Positions 9,750 to 20,353 of a stretch of 64,000 bases of DNA are shown here, in pieces. Source of the DNA: Hyphomicrobiales bacterium (GTDB lineage: Bacteria > Pseudomonadota > Alphaproteobacteria > Rhizobiales > Aestuariivirgaceae); NCBI GenBank assembly GCA_026990765.1, contig JALXCV010000108.1, forward strand, positions 50,798 to 114,797, written 5' to 3'. The stretch's first letter is position 1, and every line of letters begins with the position of its first letter. The position numbers and the translations under genes are program-made. The notes below the pieces were generated by a model. It made no database searches, had not been told where the DNA came from, and saw only the letters and a list, made by a program, of their open reading frames with translations.

Positions 9750-9771
9750 TTAAATTGTCACTACAGCCTAG
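9749..9771 (-). repeat. Right terminal inverted repeat of the IS
   Basis: Reverse complement of 8894-8916. It overlaps the last base of the transposase stop on the left and the stop codon of the opposing MmgE/PrpD gene on the right. Confidence 0.9.
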
Positions 9772-11099
9772 TGCCTGACTTCATCAATTATTGATATGAC
9801 CTTGTGCAGAACCGGTTTTCCTTGCGTATCTATAATCTGATCTGTCATCCGGTCTGCATGTTCATAGCCACCATATTGCATAAGCATTTTGGCCTTGGTG
9901 ATCATTTCATCCTGACTCATGGCTGATTCCGGGTCGCCCTTTGCATTGTCAACCTGATGGGTAATCACTGATCCATCCTGCAATGTAACTTTAAGCCTTG
10001 CGCCCCAGTTCACGGGATAATCCAGTTCCAGTTGCCTGTCTGTCACTACTGAAACCAGATTGCGCAATTTGCTTAAGTTTTCCCGTTTGCCATCTTCAAA
10101 TGAGGCAAAATCAACGACACCTTCACTCAATGCCGCAGCAACACAATGCTGCAGGGAAAATTTGGCCTTGAACTGGCTTTCAGGATGCTGATTGTCACAA
10201 AGGGCAATGGCTGCTTCATATGCAGATAGTTCAATATCTCTTATTTCCCTTGTATCTTTGATTTTCGAATTCAGTTTAAGGCCGCATTCAATGGCTGGAT
10301 GTGTATGACGACATGATGGCCAGGGCTTAATTGATGTAAGATGCACCTGCCATGGCTCATGAGTTTTTATTGCCAGCTGCCCCGGTTCACTATTGCCACA
10401 AGTGGCAGCAAAAAACCCGCGATCACCTTCCAGGATTGTATCTGGACCAGTAAAACCATTACTGGCAAGGCCTGATGCCACAAGACCTGCCTCAGCTGCA
10501 CGACCGGCGTGCATGTGTTTGCTCTCGGCACCACTTGCAAGGAATTCCCATAAACCTGCTGCCTGTGTTCCCGCATTGCCCAGCGCATTTATACATTGGT
10601 CCTGATCAAGCCCCTGCATGAATGCACCGGCCATGGCCGAACCAAACCCGCCACAGGTCGCCGTATTCTGCCAGATTTTATAATGCTCGGAGCCAACAGC
10701 CATTCCCACCCGTATCATGGCTTCATAACCGGCAATAACTGCATCCAGCATCTTTTGATAATTGCTGTCCTTGTCACTCAAGGCCAGTATAGCGGGCACT
10801 ACAACACATCCAGGATGCACCACCGAGGCCCGATGCAGATCATCCACTTCCAGAATGTGGCTCAAGGCGCCAAGGACAAATGCCTTTCGTGGCCGATCAA
10901 GCTCCGTGAGCCTGCCTGAGCTGACAAGACCGCGCGCCCAGCCAATTATCTTGCGCCCGGCAACCGAATTTGTCCCGGCAATCATATTGGCAATCGCATC
11001 AAGAGTTAAAATTGCAGCCGCTGTTCGATCTGTGCCATTGATTGCTTTATTGTAAATATCTGCAGTCAATTGCCCGGTAAGTGTGTTTTTCTGGTTCAT
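9768..11099 (-). CDS. MmgE/PrpD family protein
   Basis: Member of the 2-methylcitrate dehydratase/cis-aconitate decarboxylase fold family; the substrate is not predictable from sequence. The all-helical domain contains FVLGALSHILEVDDLHRASV and VHPGCVVVPAILAL, and the region ending IKPWPSCRHTHPAIE is the family's conserved His-rich segment. The 443 residues match the family. No other methylcitrate-cycle genes are adjacent, so a propionate role is not supported. The stop codon TAG lies in the CTAG at the right end of the IS, so the C-terminus appears preserved. It is divergent from rlpA across about 120 bp. Confidence 0.85.
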   Translation of the reverse strand: MNQKNTLTGQLTADIYNKAINGTDRTAAAILTLDAIANMIAGTNSVAGRKIIGWARGLVSSGRLTELDRPRKAFVLGALSHILEVDDLHRASVVHPGCVVVPAILALSDKDSNYQKMLDAVIAGYEAMIRVGMAVGSEHYKIWQNTATCGGFGSAMAGAFMQGLDQDQCINALGNAGTQAAGLWEFLASGAESKHMHAGRAAEAGLVASGLASNGFTGPDTILEGDRGFFAATCGNSEPGQLAIKTHEPWQVHLTSIKPWPSCRHTHPAIECGLKLNSKIKDTREIRDIELSAYEAAIALCDNQHPESQFKAKFSLQHCVAAALSEGVVDFASFEDGKRENLSKLRNLVSVVTDRQLELDYPVNWGARLKVTLQDGSVITHQVDNAKGDPESAMSQDEMITKAKMLMQYGGYEHADRMTDQIIDTQGKPVLHKVISIIDEVRH

Positions 11100-11216
11100 G
11101 GCCCACCTTAGCAGAGCATTTATAAAACATTAACCACCCTTGTTCTGTAAAATTTTACGAAAATCATTCGTAATGGATAAAGCACAAACTTTGAGCAAAT
11201 TTTGGTGGGCAAACTG

Positions 11217-12089
11217 ATGCAGAAGAAAATACTATCCCTGGCTATAACCGCTGCTGCCACACTGGCGCTGGCAGCCTGTTCGAGCGATTCAAAGGTTTCT
11301 GATCCGTTTGCCGGAAAGGGAAGCCCTGAATTCAAGGGAGCAGGCAAGATGCCAAAGGGGGGAGGGCGCCGTCATATCGGCAAACCCTACACAGTAGGCG
11401 GCAGAAAATATTACCCACATGCTGACCCTACCTATAACAAGGTTGGCATTGCCTCATGGTATGGACCCAAATTTCATGGTCGCAGGACTGCAAATGGTGA
11501 ATGGTTTGATCAGGAATATCATTCAGCTGCCCACAAGACATTACCGATTCCCAGCTATGCCAAAGTCACAAATCTGGAAAATGGACGCCAGTTGATTGTA
11601 CGTATTAATGATCGCGGACCGTTTGTGGGTGATCGTATCATTGATCTGTCCAAAAAATCAGCCAGAACCCTTGGAGTTTTGCGCAAGGGCAAGGCCCGCG
11701 TCAGGGTGCAATATCTTGGACCGGCTCCACTTAATGACAAGGGTAGCCATCTGGCAATGATGAACCGTAAATTGCACAATGGCGCCGGCAGCCGCACTCT
11801 GGTTGCCAGCACCAGTTCCTACAGTTCGACCCGCGCCCTGAGTACAGGGCGCCCGGCAAGTGGGTATTACGTACAGGTTGGCGCCTATGGTGAAGCTGAA
11901 AATGCCCGAAGGGCCAAACAGAAACTGCGTGATCTGGGGCCGGTAGTAATTCTGCCAGCAAGCAGTTCGTATGGAACCATCTACCGGGTACGTGTCGGAC
12001 CGGTAAAAACCCAGGATCAGGCAGTTGATCTGCAGCAGCGTGCTGTGTCATACGGCATTTACGATGCCAAAGTCGTTAATATCTATTGA
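11217..12089 (+). CDS. rlpA: RlpA-like septal lipoprotein, double-psi beta-barrel plus SPOR
   Basis: Predicted outer-membrane-associated lytic transglycosylase acting on denuded septal glycans. The ATG at 11217 gives a lipoprotein signal peptide ending in the lipobox LAAC. The double-psi beta-barrel runs from about residue 75 (VGIASWYGPKFHGRRTANGE) through VRINDRGPFVGDRIIDLSKK. A Ser/Thr-rich linker follows, then a C-terminal SPOR domain (GYYVQVGAYGEAENARRAKQ). It starts the rlpA-dac-tmk-holB-metG-tatD-MBL cluster. Confidence 0.93.
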   Translation: MQKKILSLAITAAATLALAACSSDSKVSDPFAGKGSPEFKGAGKMPKGGGRRHIGKPYTVGGRKYYPHADPTYNKVGIASWYGPKFHGRRTANGEWFDQEYHSAAHKTLPIPSYAKVTNLENGRQLIVRINDRGPFVGDRIIDLSKKSARTLGVLRKGKARVRVQYLGPAPLNDKGSHLAMMNRKLHNGAGSRTLVASTSSYSSTRALSTGRPASGYYVQVGAYGEAENARRAKQKLRDLGPVVILPASSSYGTIYRVRVGPVKTQDQAVDLQQRAVSYGIYDAKVVNIY

Positions 12090-12188
12090 TAACAAGTTAT
12101 CTTGCCGCACTTACTTGCTTTTGGGTTCATTATTCCTCTAGTCTGTCAGACAAGGGAAGAGGGTAAATGGATTTGAGGCTTTGAACGG

Positions 12189-13343
12189 ATGAGACAGCTG
12201 TTTGCAGTGGCATGCGTTTGTGTGTCAGCATTGGGGTTCGCAGGTAATCCTGGATATGCCCGGGATTTTGAAACTGCGGCAAAGCAGGCAATTTTACTGG
12301 ATTCACGTTCCGGCCAGGTATTTTTTGAAAAAAATGCCGACGAATTGATGCCTCCCGCCTCAATGAGCAAGATCATGACCATGATCGTGGTTTTTGAGGG
12401 GCTTAAGGATGGTTCACTACACCTGGATGATGAATTTCTGATCTCTCCTGATGCCTGGCGGCGTGGTGGTGCACCATCTGGTTCCTCGACCATGTATGCC
12501 AAAGTCAATTCAAGGGTGAAACTGGAAGACCTAATAAAGGGTGTGATTATCCATTCTGCCAATGATGCAGCAATTGCCATTGCCGAAGGTATTTCCGGCT
12601 CAGAAGAAGCCTTTGCCGAACTGATGACCAAAAGGGCCAGACAGCTTGGTTTGAAAAAGTCAGTTTTCAAAAATGCCACCGGTCTGCCAGACCCTGAACA
12701 TCGCATGACAGCGCGCGAACTGTCACAGATAACCCGTTATCTGATTGAGGTATTCCCCGAACAATACAAGATTTATTCCACTCGTGAATTTACCTGGAAC
12801 AAAATCCGGCAATCAAACCGCAATCCTCTTTTGGGCAAATATCCAGGTGCCGACGGGGTTAAAACCGGTCATACCAAAAAAGCCGGCTACGGACTGGTTG
12901 CATCGGCAAAACGTGATGGCAGGCGACTGGTTGCAGTTCTAAATGGCATGCGGTCCAAGGGTGAGCGCTATCGTGAAAGCGCCAAAATGCTGGATTGGGG
13001 TTTTCGCCGCTTCAAGCGGGTAAGACTGTTTGCTCAAGGAGAACATGTCGGTGATGCCCGTTTGTGGGGTGCCAGACAAAGATGGGTGCCACTTGTTGCC
13101 AAAAATGACATATCGATTCGTCTGTCAGATGAGGAACGCAAATCCGCTTCAATGTCTGTCGTCTATAAAGGTCCGATAAAAGCCCCGGTTGCCCGAGGTA
13201 AAACCATTGCAAGTCTTGTGGTCAGCATAGACAAGCGTGTAATAAGCCGTGAACCATTGGTGGCGGGCAAATCTATCGATGAAGATTCCAGCATGTGGAG
13301 CAAAGCTTTTGACAGTTTGATGTTTATGAGCTTTGGCGGATGA
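12189..13343 (+). CDS. D-alanyl-D-alanine carboxypeptidase (S11, PBP5/6-like)
   Basis: Periplasmic serine peptidase that trims the terminal D-Ala of peptidoglycan pentapeptides. A Sec signal peptide covers about residues 1-24. The active-site triad of motifs is complete: SMSK at 58-61, SAN at 123-125 and KTG at 225-227. After residue 290 comes a beta-rich PBP5-type C-terminal domain, and the last 20 residues could form the membrane anchor helix. Its 384 residues are normal. The gene ends 3 bp before tmk. Confidence 0.94.
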   Translation: MRQLFAVACVCVSALGFAGNPGYARDFETAAKQAILLDSRSGQVFFEKNADELMPPASMSKIMTMIVVFEGLKDGSLHLDDEFLISPDAWRRGGAPSGSSTMYAKVNSRVKLEDLIKGVIIHSANDAAIAIAEGISGSEEAFAELMTKRARQLGLKKSVFKNATGLPDPEHRMTARELSQITRYLIEVFPEQYKIYSTREFTWNKIRQSNRNPLLGKYPGADGVKTGHTKKAGYGLVASAKRDGRRLVAVLNGMRSKGERYRESAKMLDWGFRRFKRVRLFAQGEHVGDARLWGARQRWVPLVAKNDISIRLSDEERKSASMSVVYKGPIKAPVARGKTIASLVVSIDKRVISREPLVAGKSIDEDSSMWSKAFDSLMFMSFGG

Positions 13344-13346
13344 AAA

Positions 13347-13982
13347 ATGACAATACCGGGTTTGTTTATCACCCTTGAAGGTGGCGAAGGGGCAGGCAAG
13401 TCCACTCAAAGTTGTTTGCTGGCTGAAAAATTGCAGCAAAATAATTTTAAGACCTGCCAGACACGTGAACCGGGCGGCTGCCCGCAAGCAGAACTTGTGC
13501 GTGATCTTCTGGTAAATGGGGAGCCTGACCGCTGGAGTTCAAAGGCCGAAGCCCTGTTGAATTATGCAGCCCGCGATGCCCATTTGCACGCTACCATCAT
13601 ACCGGCACGTGCAGCTGGCAAGGTTGTTATCTGTGATCGTTTCATGGATTCAACCAGAGCCTATCAGGGCGCTGCCGGTAATGTTAAGAGCGATTTTATC
13701 GACATGCTGGAAACCCGGATTGTTGGTAAAAACTTGCCGGATCTGACTTTTATTTTTGATCTTGATCCGCAAACAGGGCTTGATCGTACCAGATCAAGGT
13801 TAGCTGGTACTGAAGACCGGTTTGAGCGCAAGCCACTCAAGTTCCATGAAAGCTTGCGCGAAGGGTTTTTACAGATAGCCAGCGACAATCCGCAACGATG
13901 TGTAATAATTGATGCTGAGAAATCAGTAGAAGAAATTTCCGAAACCATCTGGCGGGAAACGCTGAAAAGGCTTGTTGTATGA
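13347..13982 (+). CDS. tmk: Thymidylate kinase
   Basis: Converts dTMP to dTDP for DNA synthesis. The P-loop EGGEGAGKST lies at about residues 10-19, followed by TREPGGCP, the catalytic DRF segment in VICDRFMDSTRAYQG, and a LID region with R-rich residues (DRTRSRLAGTEDRFE). The 211 residues fit the family. It overlaps holB by 4 bp (ATGA), indicating coupled translation. Confidence 0.96.
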   Translation: MTIPGLFITLEGGEGAGKSTQSCLLAEKLQQNNFKTCQTREPGGCPQAELVRDLLVNGEPDRWSSKAEALLNYAARDAHLHATIIPARAAGKVVICDRFMDSTRAYQGAAGNVKSDFIDMLETRIVGKNLPDLTFIFDLDPQTGLDRTRSRLAGTEDRFERKPLKFHESLREGFLQIASDNPQRCVIIDAEKSVEEISETIWRETLKRLVV

Positions 13983-15043
13983 GCGAAGAGGAACAACTCG
14001 ACCCGCGCGAAACCCCGGCCCATCCGCGTCATACATACAGCCTGATTGGTCATCGCGATGCCGAACAGCAATTGCTCAATGCCTATAGGTCCGGCAAATT
14101 TCACCATGGCTGGCTGCTGGGCGGGCCAAAAGGCATTGGCAAGGCAACACTTGCCTATCGCCTGGCAAGGTTCATTCTTGCCAATCCAGACCCGGCATCA
14201 CCACAGGTTAAGGAGGCAACCGATCTTTATGTTGATGAACACAACCCGGTTGCCATGCGCATAGCCTCACGCGGTCACTCAGACCTGTCAGTGCTTACCA
14301 GACAACTTCACCCGAAAACAAAAAAACTCAGAGCCCAGATTTCGGTTGATGATGCACGCAGTACCACAGGCCTGTTTCAAAGAACAGCAGGTGAGGGTGG
14401 CTGGAGGGTTTGTATTGTAGATGCTGCTGATGATCTCAATAGCGCTTCGGCCAACTCAATCCTTAAAATTCTGGAAGAACCACCCAAAAACAGCCTGTTC
14501 ATACTGGTAAGCCATTCACCCGGTCGACTACTGCCAACCCTGCGTTCGCGTTGCCTGCGGCTTGATCTGCAATCATTGAGCGATGATGATGTGATACATG
14601 TTCTGGGGCAAGGTCTGCTGGAAAAGCCGCTGGAAGATAATGAATTGTCTTCGCTTTTATCGCTGGCTGATGGCTCGCCGGGCAGGGCGATGCAATTGCT
14701 CAATTCCAAAGGCGCACGTCAGTTTATAATCTTTGAGAAAATGGTATCGCAAAACTCACCATTTGATCTATCAGCGACCATATCAATAGCTGAAACCTTT
14801 CAGGCAAAAGGGACAGAATCTGAGTTTAATATATTTGCCAATCTTCTGGCTGACTGGCTGGCACAGACTGCCAGAAGCTTCACTCTTGCAGGATCACCGG
14901 CCATATCAAGGTGTTTGGCATCATATCATGGTGATTTTACCCATTCCATTAATCGCACAAATGCCCTAAACCTCGACCGGCGCCAGACCATAATGCAGGC
15001 GCTTGAATCAATTGAGGAAATTATCATCCCGGTGAGAAGATAA
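13979..15043 (+). CDS. holB: DNA polymerase III subunit delta'
   Basis: Clamp-loader subunit of the replicative polymerase. It has the AAA+ fold with a P-loop-like [18 protein letters not shown], followed by ISVDDARS (sensor region), [20 protein letters not shown] and [15 protein letters not shown], the latter two being highly characteristic. The 354 residues are typical of alphaproteobacteria. It overlaps tmk by 4 bp and metG by 1 bp. Confidence 0.95.
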   Translation: MSEEEQLDPRETPAHPRHTYSLIGHRDAEQQLLNAYRSGKFHHGWLLGGPKGIGKATLAYRLARFILANPDPASPQVKEATDLYVDEHNPVAMRIASRGHSDLSVLTRQLHPKTKKLRAQISVDDARSTTGLFQRTAGEGGWRVCIVDAADDLNSASANSILKILEEPPKNSLFILVSHSPGRLLPTLRSRCLRLDLQSLSDDDVIHVLGQGLLEKPLEDNELSSLLSLADGSPGRAMQLLNSKGARQFIIFEKMVSQNSPFDLSATISIAETFQAKGTESEFNIFANLLADWLAQTARSFTLAGSPAISRCLASYHGDFTHSINRTNALNLDRRQTIMQALESIEEIIIPVRR

Positions 15044-16587
15044 TGAGCAAGCAGACATTCTATATAACCACCGCAATTTCATATCCAAATGGCGACCCGC
15101 ATATTGGTCATGCCTATGAAGCCCTGGCTACTGATGCCATGGCCCGCTTCAAGCGGCTTGACGGGTATGATGTGATGTTTTTGACCGGTGTCGACGAGCA
15201 CGGCCAGAAAATGCTGCAGACTGCCCAGAAGCAGGGAATGAGCGCCCAGCAACTGGCTGACAGCCTGACACCGCGATTTGTGGAAATGGTCAAGGCGCTT
15301 GACTGCTCCAATGATGATTTTATCAAGACCACTGAAACCCGCCACAAGGATACAGTGCAAAAGCTCTGGAAGAAGATGCTGGAGCGCGGTGATATTTATC
15401 TGGATAAATATTCCGGCTGGTATTCGGTTCGTGATGAAGCCTATTACAATGAAGATGAAACCGAGTTGCGCGATGATGGTCGTTTCTCCATCAAGACCAA
15501 CACTCCGGTTGAATGGGTGGAAGAGGAAAGCTATTTCTTCAAACTGTCCGCCTATCAGGACAAGCTGATCGAGCTTTATGAAACCAATACAGATTTTATC
15601 GGTCCACAGGCCCGCTATAATGAGGTTCTAAGCTTTGTCAAAGGTGGCCTGAATGATCTGTCAATATCGCGAACCACCTTTGACTGGGGCATACCGGTTC
15701 CCGATGACGACAAGCATGTGATGTATGTCTGGCTGGATGCCCTGACCAATTATTTATCAGCCACCGGTTATCTGACTGACAAGGGCGATGCCATGCGCTT
15801 CTGGCCTGCCGATCTGCATATTGTTGGTAAAGACATTATCCGCTTTCACTGTGTCTACTGGCCAGCCTTCCTGATGTCTGCCGGAGTACCATTGCCCAAG
15901 CGGGTATTTGCTCACGGCTTCCTTTTCAACAAGGGTGAGAAAATGTCAAAATCGGTTGGCAATGTTGTCGACCCGTTTTCGCTGGTTGAAGAATTTGGCG
16001 TTGACCAGATTCGCTTCTTCTTCCTGCGTGAAGTTCCCTTTGGCAAGGATGGCAGCTATTCCGATGAAGCCATTATCAACCGTATCAATGCTGATCTGGC
16101 AAATGATCTCGGCAATCTGGCCCAGCGCTCACTGTCTATGGTTGCCAAGAACTGCGATAGCAAGACGCCGGTTTGTGATGAGTTGAGCGCTGAGGACAAA
16201 TCATTGCTGGATGATGTTGAAAGCCTGCTTGAGACCTGCCGCAAGCACCATGACACCCAAGAGCTTCACAAGTCACTGGAAGCTATCTGGAAGGTTGTCA
16301 GCGACGCCAACAAGTACTTTGCCGGGCAGGAGCCATGGGCCTTGAAAAAAACCGATCCAGACCGGATGGCAACAGTGCTCTATGTGACCATGGAAACCCT
16401 GCGCCAGATTGCCATTCTAAGTCAGCCATATATTCCAGCTGGAGCATCAAGACTGCTTGATCTTTTGGGCGTTGATGCTGATGCTCGCCAGTTTGACATG
16501 CTGGGTGAGAAGGGCCGGTTGCAGTCAGGCAATGAACTGGAAAAACCACAGGCTGTGTTCCCGCGCTATGTAGAAGCCAAGGCATGA
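15043..16587 (+). CDS. metG: Methionyl-tRNA synthetase
   Basis: Class I synthetase that charges both initiator and elongator tRNA-Met. The HIGH motif lies in [15 protein letters not shown] (about residues 14-28) and KMSKS in [16 protein letters not shown]. The connecting peptide ([18 protein letters not shown]) lacks Cys knuckles, so this is the zinc-free, short (514-residue) form without the C-terminal dimerisation domain. It overlaps holB by 1 bp and the TatD-family gene by 4 bp. Confidence 0.96.
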   Translation: MSKQTFYITTAISYPNGDPHIGHAYEALATDAMARFKRLDGYDVMFLTGVDEHGQKMLQTAQKQGMSAQQLADSLTPRFVEMVKALDCSNDDFIKTTETRHKDTVQKLWKKMLERGDIYLDKYSGWYSVRDEAYYNEDETELRDDGRFSIKTNTPVEWVEEESYFFKLSAYQDKLIELYETNTDFIGPQARYNEVLSFVKGGLNDLSISRTTFDWGIPVPDDDKHVMYVWLDALTNYLSATGYLTDKGDAMRFWPADLHIVGKDIIRFHCVYWPAFLMSAGVPLPKRVFAHGFLFNKGEKMSKSVGNVVDPFSLVEEFGVDQIRFFFLREVPFGKDGSYSDEAIINRINADLANDLGNLAQRSLSMVAKNCDSKTPVCDELSAEDKSLLDDVESLLETCRKHHDTQELHKSLEAIWKVVSDANKYFAGQEPWALKKTDPDRMATVLYVTMETLRQIAILSQPYIPAGASRLLDLLGVDADARQFDMLGEKGRLQSGNELEKPQAVFPRYVEAKA

Positions 16588-17393
16588 TCACACCGATCGT
16601 AGACAGCCATTGCCATCTGGATTTTGATGTGCTGAATGATGATCTGCCCGGTGTTCTGGCAAGAGCGGAAAATGCCGGCGTCAATCTCATGGTCACCATT
16701 TCGACCCGGATTGCCAATTTTGCCAGGCTGCAAGCTATTGCTGAAGCCCATGACAATGTGTTTTTCACAGTCGGCACCCATCCACACAACGCTGCTGAAG
16801 AAGCTGAATATACAGCCGAACAGATTATAGAACTGACAGCGCATCCAAAAGTCATTGGCATAGGCGAAGCCGGGCTTGATTTTCATTATGATAACAGCCC
16901 GCGAGATTTGCAGGAGTGCGGTTTCAGGATACATATTGATGCAGCCAGACAAACCGGATTGCCACTGGTAATTCATACCCGTGAAGCAGAAGAAAAAACT
17001 CTTGAAATCATGAGCGATGAAATGGGCAAGGGGGCTTTCAAACCGCTGATGCACTGCTTTTCCTCACGAAGCTGGCTGGCTGAAAAATGCGTTGAAATGG
17101 GTGCTTATGTGTCATTTTCCGGTATTTTGACCTTCAATTCAGCCAAAGAAGTCAAAAAATCAGCCGAACTGGTGCCTATGGACCGATTGCTGGTTGAAAC
17201 CGATGCGCCATTTCTGGCCCCGGTGCCACATCGCGGCAAGCCAAACCAGCCAGCCTATGTGGCTGAAACAGTTAAGGTTTTAGCTGAAATAAAGGGTGTA
17301 ACAGCTGATGAAATGGCCAGAATTACCTCTGACAATTTCTTCAGATTGTTCGAAAAAGCCCCAAAACCTGCCATTTATGAGGCTTTGGCATGA
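16584..17393 (+). CDS. TatD-family metal-dependent hydrolase
   Basis: TIM-barrel deoxyribonuclease-type hydrolase (YcfH/TatD family). Metal ligands are visible in [10 protein letters not shown] (HxH near residue 10), [10 protein letters not shown] (Glu), [20 protein letters not shown] and [14 protein letters not shown]. The 269 residues are normal. ATGA overlaps with metG upstream and with the metallo-beta-lactamase gene downstream show a tightly coupled operon. DNA repair or RNA quality control are the family roles; the substrate here is unknown. Confidence 0.93.
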   Translation: MITPIVDSHCHLDFDVLNDDLPGVLARAENAGVNLMVTISTRIANFARLQAIAEAHDNVFFTVGTHPHNAAEEAEYTAEQIIELTAHPKVIGIGEAGLDFHYDNSPRDLQECGFRIHIDAARQTGLPLVIHTREAEEKTLEIMSDEMGKGAFKPLMHCFSSRSWLAEKCVEMGAYVSFSGILTFNSAKEVKKSAELVPMDRLLVETDAPFLAPVPHRGKPNQPAYVAETVKVLAEIKGVTADEMARITSDNFFRLFEKAPKPAIYEALA

Positions 17394-18196
17394 GTGTCAC
17401 CGTCACCATATTGGGCTGTGGTTCATCTGGTGGTGTGCCGCGTATTGGCGGATATTGGGGCAATTGTGATCCAAAAAACCCGAAAAACCGGCGTCAGCGC
17501 TGTTCATTGCTGGTGCAGCGACAAAATAAAAATGGTGATTCAACCAATGTTTTGATCGACACTTCACCGGATTTGCGCAACCAGCTACTGGCCGCCGGTG
17601 TTGGCCGCATTGACGGAGTGCTTTATACCCATCCACATGCTGACCATATTCACGGCATAGATGATCTTCGCGTGGCAGCCATAAATGAAAACAAGCGGGT
17701 TGATGTCTGGGCGGATGAACATACAGCTGAAATGCTGCAAACCCGTTTCTTTTACTGCTTCCACACACCACCAGGTTCTGATTATCCGCCAATCCTCAAT
17801 CTGCATTTACTGGATGTCGGCAAGCCGGTATCGGTTGATGGTCCAGGTGGGGAAATTGAGCTTACAGCGTTCAGCGTTCATCATGGACGCATAGATGCAC
17901 TGGGATTTAGAATTGGCGGTGTTGCATACACACCAGACATTTCTGGGATACCAGATGAAACATTACCGGCGCTGGAGAACCTAGATTGCTGGATTATCGA
18001 TTCTTTGCGCCATAAATCGCATCCATCTCATTTCACTCTCGATGAAGCTTTGCAGTGGGTTCATCGTATGAATTCCAAAACCGCCATCTTGACCAACATG
18101 CACATTGATCTGGACTATCAAACGCTGGCAGATGAGACGCCAGAAAATATTTCACCAGCTTATGATGGCAGAAGGGTGAAAGTGAAAATGGCTTGA
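17390..18196 (+). CDS. MBL-fold metal-dependent hydrolase (PhnP-like)
   Basis: Metallo-beta-lactamase-fold phosphodiesterase. The metal-binding motif THPHADHIHGIDDL (HxHxDH) is intact, with further ligands in the AFSVHHGRIDALGFRI and YTPDISGIPD segments and the closing LTNMHIDLDYQTL. The N-terminal ILGCGSSGGVPRIGG is typical of the PhnP-like subgroup. It overlaps the TatD-family gene by 4 bp. The substrate is unknown; cyclic phosphodiester hydrolysis is the family precedent. Confidence 0.9.
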   Translation: MSVTVTILGCGSSGGVPRIGGYWGNCDPKNPKNRRQRCSLLVQRQNKNGDSTNVLIDTSPDLRNQLLAAGVGRIDGVLYTHPHADHIHGIDDLRVAAINENKRVDVWADEHTAEMLQTRFFYCFHTPPGSDYPPILNLHLLDVGKPVSVDGPGGEIELTAFSVHHGRIDALGFRIGGVAYTPDISGIPDETLPALENLDCWIIDSLRHKSHPSHFTLDEALQWVHRMNSKTAILTNMHIDLDYQTLADETPENISPAYDGRRVKVKMA

Positions 18197-18309
18197 TATC
18201 CACAATCATACATCCAAAAATATTCCATAATATATATTATGCGAATTGGATCATAATTGTTATGAGATATCCCCTGTGATGCAAACAGACACACAAAGGT
18301 TGAACTTAC

Positions 18310-19104
18310 ATGCCTCTTGCCAAAGCTGATCGCAAATCCATAAATACATTGCTCGACATCATGGCGGCGTTGCGCGATCCAAAGTCCGGTTGCCCGTGGG
18401 ATATCAAACAGGATTTCAAATCCATAACTCCATACACCATTGAAGAAGCCTTTGAAGTGGCCGAAGCCATTGAGCTTGGTGATATGGAAGCCTTGTGTGA
18501 TGAGCTTGGTGATCTGCTGTTACAGGTGATCTTTCACTCCCAGATGGCAAAGGAATTAGGTCACTTCAGCTTTGAACATGTGATTGAAGCCATATCAACC
18601 AAGATGATTCGCCGTCATCCACATGTGTTTGGTGAACCGCATGAACGTGGCATTGAGCCGGAAAAAGGTTTCTGGGAAAACATCAAGGATACAGAAAAAG
18701 CCCACAAAACCAAGGGCTTGCTTGATGATGTTCCAGTAGCCCTGCCCGCTCTTAAACGCGCACAAAAATTACAGAAAAAAGCGGCTCGTGTCGGTTTTGA
18801 CTGGCCTGATACCGCTGGTGTTATGGACAAGATATCAGAAGAACTGGCAGAAGTGACACAAGCCATTAAATCTGACAATCGTCAGCATATGGCTGAGGAA
18901 ATTGGTGATCTGTTGTTTTCAGTGGTTAATCTGGCAAGGCATCTTGATATTGACGCCGAACATTCATTGCGTAGCGCCAATCACAAATTCTGCAATCGTT
19001 TCAAGCACATGGAAGAAACTGTAAACCAATCTGGCAAACAAATGCAGCAGCTTGATCTTGATGAGCTGGAACAATTATGGCAGCAGGCCAAGAAGGACAC
19101 ATAG
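18310..19104 (+). CDS. mazG: Nucleoside triphosphate pyrophosphohydrolase MazG
   Basis: House-cleaning NTP pyrophosphatase with two MazG domains. The first has SGCPWDIKQDFKSITPYTIE, EEAFEVAEAIE and DELGDLLLQVIFHSQMA (EExxE and ExxD metal-binding helices). The second has DKISEELAEVTQAIKS and AEEIGDLLFSVVNLARHL. The 264 residues match the E. coli-type protein. An AT-rich 113-bp gap separates it from the preceding operon and probably holds its promoter. Confidence 0.95.
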   Translation: MPLAKADRKSINTLLDIMAALRDPKSGCPWDIKQDFKSITPYTIEEAFEVAEAIELGDMEALCDELGDLLLQVIFHSQMAKELGHFSFEHVIEAISTKMIRRHPHVFGEPHERGIEPEKGFWENIKDTEKAHKTKGLLDDVPVALPALKRAQKLQKKAARVGFDWPDTAGVMDKISEELAEVTQAIKSDNRQHMAEEIGDLLFSVVNLARHLDIDAEHSLRSANHKFCNRFKHMEETVNQSGKQMQQLDLDELEQLWQQAKKDT

Positions 19105-19112
19105 TAGCTATT

Positions 19113-20340
19113 ATGACCAGTCTTGATATTGATTTTGTCCGCAGGCAATTCCCGGCATTTGAACAAGAAAACCTGAAAGGTTGGGCTTTCTTTGAAAATG
19201 CCGGTGGTTCATATGTCTGCAAACAGGTTATTGATCGCCTTGAACGCTATTACCGGGAAACCAAAATCCAGCCCTATGCACCATTCCCCGCTTCCATCCG
19301 GGCCGGTGAGGAAATGGATGCCGCCCATGAGAGGTTGGCCGGCCTGCTAAACATCAGGGCTGATGAGTTGAGCTTTGGCCCCTCCACCTCACAAAACACT
19401 TATGTGCTGGCACAGGCATTCCGGCAGATGCTGCATGCAGGTGATGAAATCATTGTCACCAATCAGGACCACGAAGCAAATACAGGTGCATGGCGCCGAC
19501 TGGCTGAAAGCGGCATTGTGGTGCTTGAATGGCAGGTGGACTCGCAAACCGGTTCGCTTGATCTGGTAGAACTGGAAAAACTGTTATCAGACAAGACCTG
19601 GCTGGTAACGGTGCCCCACTGCTCCAATATTGTCGCTGAATTCAATGATGTCGCTACTATTGCTGATATGGTTCATGCCAGAAACGCCAGGCTTGTGGTC
19701 GATGGTGTTTCCTTCGCCCCGCACGGGCTGCCTGACATCAAGGCAACAGGTGCCGATATTTATCTGTTCTCCATGTACAAGACTTTCGGCCCACATCTGG
19801 GAGCCATGTATATAGATGCGGACCTCAACCGGCAATTGCCCAATCAGGGACATTATTTCAATAGCGAATATGCCGGCAAGCGCTTTACACCTGCCGGTCC
19901 TGATCATGCCCAGATATCGGCAGTGAATGGCGTTGTTGACTATTATGAGACGATTTACAGCCACCATTATGAATGATGCCCCTGCCCCGGCTGAAATGGC
20001 CAGCAAAGTCAATCGGCTGTTTGCTGCCCATGAAAAACATTTGAGCAAAAAGCTGCTGGCATTCCTTGCCAGTCGCAATGATCTTAGAATTCTTGGCCCA
20101 TCAAATCCCGATAATCGTGCCGCCACTTTCGCACTAGATACAGATCGTTCAGCCTTCAGTCTGGCAGAGCAATTGGCGCAAAAGAAAATCATGGCAGGCG
20201 CCAGTGATTTCTACGCTGTCAGATTGCTGGAAGCGATGGGTGTCGAGACTGACCCCGGCGCACTTAGATTGTCATTTGTGCATTATACAAATGAGAAAGA
20301 AATCGATCAGCTTATTGCTGCCATGCGCAAGGTTCTTTGA
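19113..20340 (+). pseudogene. Aminotransferase class V (cysteine desulfurase-like), frameshifted
   Basis: PLP-dependent fold-type I enzyme broken by one frameshift. The first frame (19113-19976) contains ENAGGSYVCKQVIDRL, SFGPSTSQNTYVLAQAF, NQDHEANTGAWRRLAE and the lysine loop LFSMYKTFGPHLG. It ends at TGA right after YSHHYE. The second frame, shifted by +1, resumes within a few codons as NDAPAPAEMASKVNRLFAAH and runs to 20340 with the C-terminal small domain. Joined, the product would be about 408 residues, normal for the family. Either a real inactivation or a sequencing error in one base; the flanking codons look otherwise intact. The ATG at 19113 is preferred over an in-frame ATG inside mazG. 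Confidence 0.8.
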
Positions 20341-20353
20341 TATCTGAACAATA

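Larger units (their letters stand above)
8894..9771 (+). mobile_element. IS5-family (IS427-like) insertion sequence, about 0.87 kb
   Basis: The ends are a perfect 23-bp inverted repeat: CTAGGCTGTAGTGACAATTT and onward at 8894-8916, with its reverse complement at 9749-9771. CTAG at the outermost position of both ends is either part of the repeat or a target duplication; IS427-like elements favour YTAR targets. One interrupted transposase lies inside. The right end touches the stop codon of the MmgE/PrpD gene, which the duplicated CTAG restores. Confidence 0.9.

Noticed and set aside
9768..11099. PrpD as part of a methylcitrate cycle
   Set aside because: No prpB, prpC or acnD neighbours; the family also contains enzymes of unknown substrate.
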